Shown: positions 15,701 through 21,700 of the stretch, one piece after another
Layout of the letters: each line of letters starts with the position of its first letter
How positions within the stretch are numbered: position 1 is the first letter of the stretch
NCBI GenBank assembly: GCA_965230415.1
Contig: CBDDKZ010000005.1
Coordinates: 806,001 to 870,000 of the forward strand
Source: CBDDKZ01 sp965230415
GTDB lineage: Bacteria > Bacteroidota > Bacteroidia > Cytophagales > JAAEPT01
Length of the DNA stretch: 64,000 nt
Direction of reading: 5' to 3'
Made by a program: the position numbers and the translations under genes
Notes under the pieces: generated by a model
The model's database searches: none
Told to the model about the DNA's origin: nothing
What the model saw: the letters and a program-made list of their open reading frames with translations, nothing else

Positions 15701-18700
15701 GCCCACATTTGCCAAATGGAACATAAAGTCCAGGTCTTGCCATCGCGTTATAGTAGCAGGATCTTCTACTAAGCCTATCCACTTATAGGTATTTTCAGTT
15801 GTACGGAAACTAAAGTAATCGCCATCTGACAAGGTAACATCTAAGGTCGCATATCCATCGTCTGACGGCATCGCCGCTGTTTTAACAATATCAGTCCCGT
15901 CTAAAACGACACCTACTTCATTTATAAGTTGGTAAGATTCTGCATTTACGGATGGAATTACCACATAGTCCTCCACATCGGGTGTCATTAATTTGTATAC
16001 TAAAGGATCTGCATCTGCATTTTTGATGATCTTCAAATTATTAATACCCTCTCCTTGCTTGGCTGCGGCAATTTGTAACTGCAAGTCTGTATTCGGATCG
16101 GCAGTAGATTCATAAACAAACCATTCATCGTTCACCGCATAGCGTACCTTGCCACCAGTTCTCCATATTTTAAAGACCGAATTGTTGTCATAAGTTTTAT
16201 TAGCGTCCAAGTCTGTTTTGCCAACTCTATTTTCAACAATGAAGGCATCATCAAAAATATTTAACCCGTAATCCATGCTTGCAGGATCGTAAACCGCATT
16301 CGGGTCATTAAGTCCCACTCTTACATAAGTTCCAATGACCTGAAATTCTACCATATCACCGTCAGCTATCAACAATTGGGCAAATCCACGGTGATTCCAC
16401 CATGAATGAGAAGAAATGCCTTCCCATTTCACCATTCTAGTACCCTTGAACATAAAGCCGTCACTATTTTCAAAAGTAAGTGGACGTGGTTCATCACAGT
16501 CATCATAAAAATTACTGGTGGTACCTACTTCGATTGGGAACTGACAATTTTGGAAATTGTTGTCGTTGAAATAGGTACAGTGCGCATCAGAATTATAGCA
16601 GTATACACCATGGTGGCAATCAATAAAGTCATTATCAAATACTGTTACATTAAACACTTCCGTTCGGTAAAAATTAAACCCTCTTTGACACCCTCTCATG
16701 ATATTGTCATGAATGTTTGTATTCTTACCTGAAGCCGCATTTAACGGATAAGTCATATTGTAAAATTCAAGCCCTGTGATTTCTGCAAAATCTGATTTAA
16801 ATCTGAAACAACTTTGACTTGTACCTTCTGTTAGTCTAATAATAGGAGTACCTGTGTAGCCCATTTGTGTTGTCCCATCAATCGTTACATGGTTTGTTAT
16901 CTCCATGGCTGCATCAATGGCTATGGTAAAATAACCTTCTCCATCTTTCTGATCCTCAGGAATGTTAAATCCAACAATAGCCGGACCAACATGTTCATTG
17001 GCACAAGCAACAGCTTCGTTTAAAGACCCTGGTCCGTCTGAATTGGTGTTGGTGACCCAGCAGGTGACATTAGGATCCAAATTCATATCTGCTATTTCAG
17101 ATAAGTCTGATGTCATACTCATTGAACTAATGGTTGCAACTATACTTCCAGTATAATTGGGGTTTAGCAAATTAGATGAAGGTATATACCAATTAGCTGT
17201 ATTAACACCCTCCACATACCCCAGGAACTCATGTGTACTTTTTCCTGGAGGATCACTCAGTGAACTGTAAATTTCTATACGATAGGTCGTTGCATTAGAA
17301 GTAACTTCGTCAACAACTACCTGTGGAACAGTACCAAAAATACCGTTAGAATTTGCCAAGTTAATTGTAGCCACATTGTTATAGATAATATCCGATGAAC
17401 TATGCGAACTTGATAAGGTCGCCCAAAGTTTATTATCCTTTTCGAAAAAAGCAGTATTATAATAAGCAACATTAAGTGCACCACTTCTTGAGATACCAAT
17501 ACCGGGCACATTAAATGAATTACTTAATTCATAATTTGTAAATGGAGCTGTTACTTGTTCACCAATCTGAACATTATTTGCACCATTCTCAATTCGCACA
17601 CCATAATTTCTGTGATCGTAAACAGCATTATCCATAGGGTCTCCATTAATGTCAACATTGACATTATTTTTTAAAATGCGTAATTTATGATCATAGGTAC
17701 CATTTGCTCTTATCGCAGATAAATAAGTAAAATCAGCATTAGATCTATCAAATTCTATAGCCAAATAATTTCGATCGTTCTCATCTAAACCACCAAGGAC
17801 TGTTTCTTTTGATCCACTATGTAAAATTAGTTGAGGCCAGCCTGTCGATATCATTGATTCAACATCTGAATCGAAGCCGATTATGTTTTCTGATATTTGA
17901 ACAGGTGACAATACATCATCTAATTGACCAATTTGAATTATAGAAGCCCAATCCGATCCATTAGTACTTACATGACTTGGAGCAATCCAATTTTCTTTTA
18001 TCTGAACATTAAAATGTTCACCCAATGTGTACAGATAAGTACCACTAGAGTTATAAGAATGAATGACACCATTATCTTCATAAACACCCAATTGATTATT
18101 TATGAAATTAATCTCTGGAGTCCCTGAATTCGGTCCTGTTGGCGCAAAGCCTGGAGTGACCTGTATGGCTCCAAAACAGATATTGGGTTCTGTATTTTCT
18201 TGTCCAATATTAACAATATAATCTTGTCCGGACGGATCAAGAACTAAGGCCAAATGAGCCCAACTATTATTATTGGCATTATCTACTCCGAATCTATTTC
18301 CGTTAACAACATTGAAAACAACATGAGATTGACCTTCCGTAATTCTAAACAATTGAGGTTCTGCAGAATTAGCAACTACGATGTTCTTTTCAAAATCTAT
18401 ATGTAAATTATTCAATTCCCTAAAATTCAACTGACCTGATAGCTCTTGTAAACCGGGAATGAAGAGTCCATTTTCGTCCGTACCAAAATAATTGTTCATT
18501 ATTTCGATGCGAGAATTTGAATTATCCAATCCGTCTAACTCTTCAATTCGGAGTTTGTAACTACCCCAAGACGTCCCCGTACTGGTATTCGATGTTGTTA
18601 TTACGTTCCCTTGTTCTTCCTGATCGCCACCTATTGTTAAATTTACATACCCTACTTGATTAGTTCCATCAAAGTAAATCCCGACGTCTTGTCGGATATC

Positions 18701-21700
18701 ATTGTATAAAGTTTCATTAACCTTAAGTAAGCCTATATTGTTTCCTCGGATGAAACCATTAGACATGTTCAGTATATTAATACTAATATCATTACCTACA
18801 ATTGTATTTCCATTTGTTTTTGATTGTCCAATTTCAAAAGCCCTGGACTGACCACCATTTTCGTCTCCAAGCTGAATACCTGTGCCATTATCGAAACCTG
18901 TTGTTTGATTATTATCGGTACCGAACAAATTGTTAATTATAACAGTCCTTTCTCCTAATTCAAGTATACCTATTTCACAACTGTGAATTACATTGTTGTC
19001 AATAGTCGCGTCTTTAGAACTACCAACTATTTCGATACCCTTTTCGAAATCACTAATAATAAGTCCGCGAATGGCAGGTTTTACCGCTGTAGCCGACTCC
19101 CCGGTCATGACAAGACCTTGTGTAGTATTATTCACACCTTTGATATGGACTGTAGGATGGCCTTCTGCATCTAAAAAGGTAGAAGCATCAATGATAATGG
19201 GTTCTGTTAATACCGGAAGATCTGATTGAATATCAATTAATTTTATTCCAGGAGCTCCAAACACACCAGAATGGAATTCAATTGATGTTAGTCCCGGATT
19301 GCTATTTGCACATTCCAGAGCCGCCCGAAAGGTACCGACACCACCATCATCAGCAGTACTGGTTACAACACATGCACTACCTACAATAGGGTAAATATCG
19401 CTTAACTCCGAAGTATTATTATTGTTGGTAGCGGTAGCAACTATATAACCACCGGTTAATGGATTTATTGCTGATAAATTTGTGATTGTATAAGACCAGT
19501 CACCTGTTACCGCATCTGCCGTAGTTGAGCCAATAAATTCAATAGCATTTTGTTCCGTACCATCATTCAGGAATATTTCAACTTCATCTCCGGCTTCTGC
19601 TTCACCTGTAAGTACTACATGATCGCCAACTACAGAGTAAGTGAAAGTGTGCGGAGCTGCTTTTGCCGAGTTACCTGAAGTGTTCAAATTTATTGCTTTA
19701 CCACCTGAAGTATGCATCACATTTTCTGAAATATGAACTGAGGTATTAAAGTCACCAATATTAATATTATCACCAGTACTATTAACGATGAGATTTTCGC
19801 CAATTTCTTGTACAATGGCCTCTTCTAATATGGAAATTCCATTTGCACCATTACCATTATTAACAAGTGCTTCATCCACCCCTATATAATTGTTTGATAT
19901 ATCGGTGATATTCGATTGAGCTGCTATGGTAATCCCATCCTGCTGATTGCCAAATACGTAGTTGTCATGAATAGAAACTTTAATTGAATTCTGGACGTTT
20001 CCAATGTGTTCTGATGATTTATCTATAAATATACCTGATTGAGCTGAATTAGCTATCGTATTGTTTGCTATTTCGATGTTACGTCCCCCATTAATGTCCA
20101 AAGCGTTATAATTCAACTGACCAATTAGGCCTTCGAATGGACTAATTCCAATAATATTGTCAATTATTTCACAATGCGTCAACGCATTCTGAGAGAGGTG
20201 GTTAATAACAATATCATTACCAAATTCGTTATCCCTAATAATCAGATTAGTTGGAGTAGATTTGAATTGATATTCACTATCTGGAAGAATTAAATAATCA
20301 GTATAGTAAAGGCAAGCTGTAAATGAATGTGGATAATGTGTTCGTAGAATTTTGTTTCTTTCTACAATACAGTCATCATGGTAACTCAAAGCTACTGATG
20401 TATGGGCAATTTGATTATCTCTTAAGTAGACTTTCTTAACATTACGGACATTAATATTTTGCCAACTAACATCAACAAATTCCATATTTTCGTTTATCCC
20501 AACATAATTACGTTCAAATGTAAATTCTCCTTCTGGCACATCGACTATTGAAAAAAACAAAGATCTTCCGTTCGTAAAGTAGCAATCACTGATTATGAAC
20601 GTACTGAAACAATCAGGTGAATCACGTATATATATGAATGGAGTATTGACAATATTATTCGTGAAAGTTATTGGTGACGGTGTATTTGAATTTGTAGCTT
20701 CTTCAAACTCAATGACCTTAAACATGTTTTCGAACCTACAATTAGTAATTTCTATTCCAAACGGATTTGAGAATAACACATAAAAATCTTCAAAAGATAT
20801 GTTTCTAAATATACAATAGGCTCCGCGTTCGTTTTCATCATTACCTCCACTCCTTTCGTTACCATCAATTATTATTCGCTGTTCCCCGGTACCCAGACCA
20901 GAAACCACCTGCGAATTTCCATTCGCTGTAATGGCATTGCCCAATTCTCCAAAAGCAGGTAATTCAGACTCCAATTCGATTTCATACGGTCCTTCACCTG
21001 CTATCGCGAACTTAATCTCATCGTCTCCCGGGTTGGCATTAGCACACTCTATGGCCGCTCTAAAAGATCCTGGCCCCTGGTCGCGTGTATTGGTAACAAC
21101 AAGGCACGATCCGTTACCCGGAACATGATACGGTGCAGTAAGTTCCGAGGTATTCCCTCCAATATTGGCTCTGGCCGTTGCCACAAAATATCCACCTGAA
21201 GACGGGTCGAATATACTTAAATCATCTATGGTATAAGACCACGTTATTCCACCCGCGACTACTACTGTAGCTAAATACTCTTCGGTTGACTCAGCGACAC
21301 CGTCATTTATGAATATATCAATGTAATCGCCATTGTTAGCCGTACCCTGAAGTGTTATCCCATTATCTCCGGTAGGTACGGCTCCTGTGAATACAGGTAC
21401 TGCGTAATCAGCATTGGCCCCATTAGAAAGTTTTATAGCTTTATTCGTGCCTCCTCTAAATACGTTTCTTAACAAGCTGTTTCCCGTACCAATATTGAGT
21501 TCCAAATTAGGATTGTTGTAATTATTAAATTGATTATCTGCAAAGCTAAACCCTGCAGCTAAAGCGTAAACATCTCCAGTGTTATTACTAAAAAGCTGTC
21601 CTTCCCTTGTCTTTCCAAACACATTATTATTGATATTTATTCCTGTTGGACTATTTGAATTTACACCTCCGTATCCATTGCTGTAAAATCCGTATTCATT

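Noticed and set aside
17317..17511. Minus-strand frame of 64 codons
   Set aside because: Out of frame with the giant gene and lying within unit 3; a shadow frame.
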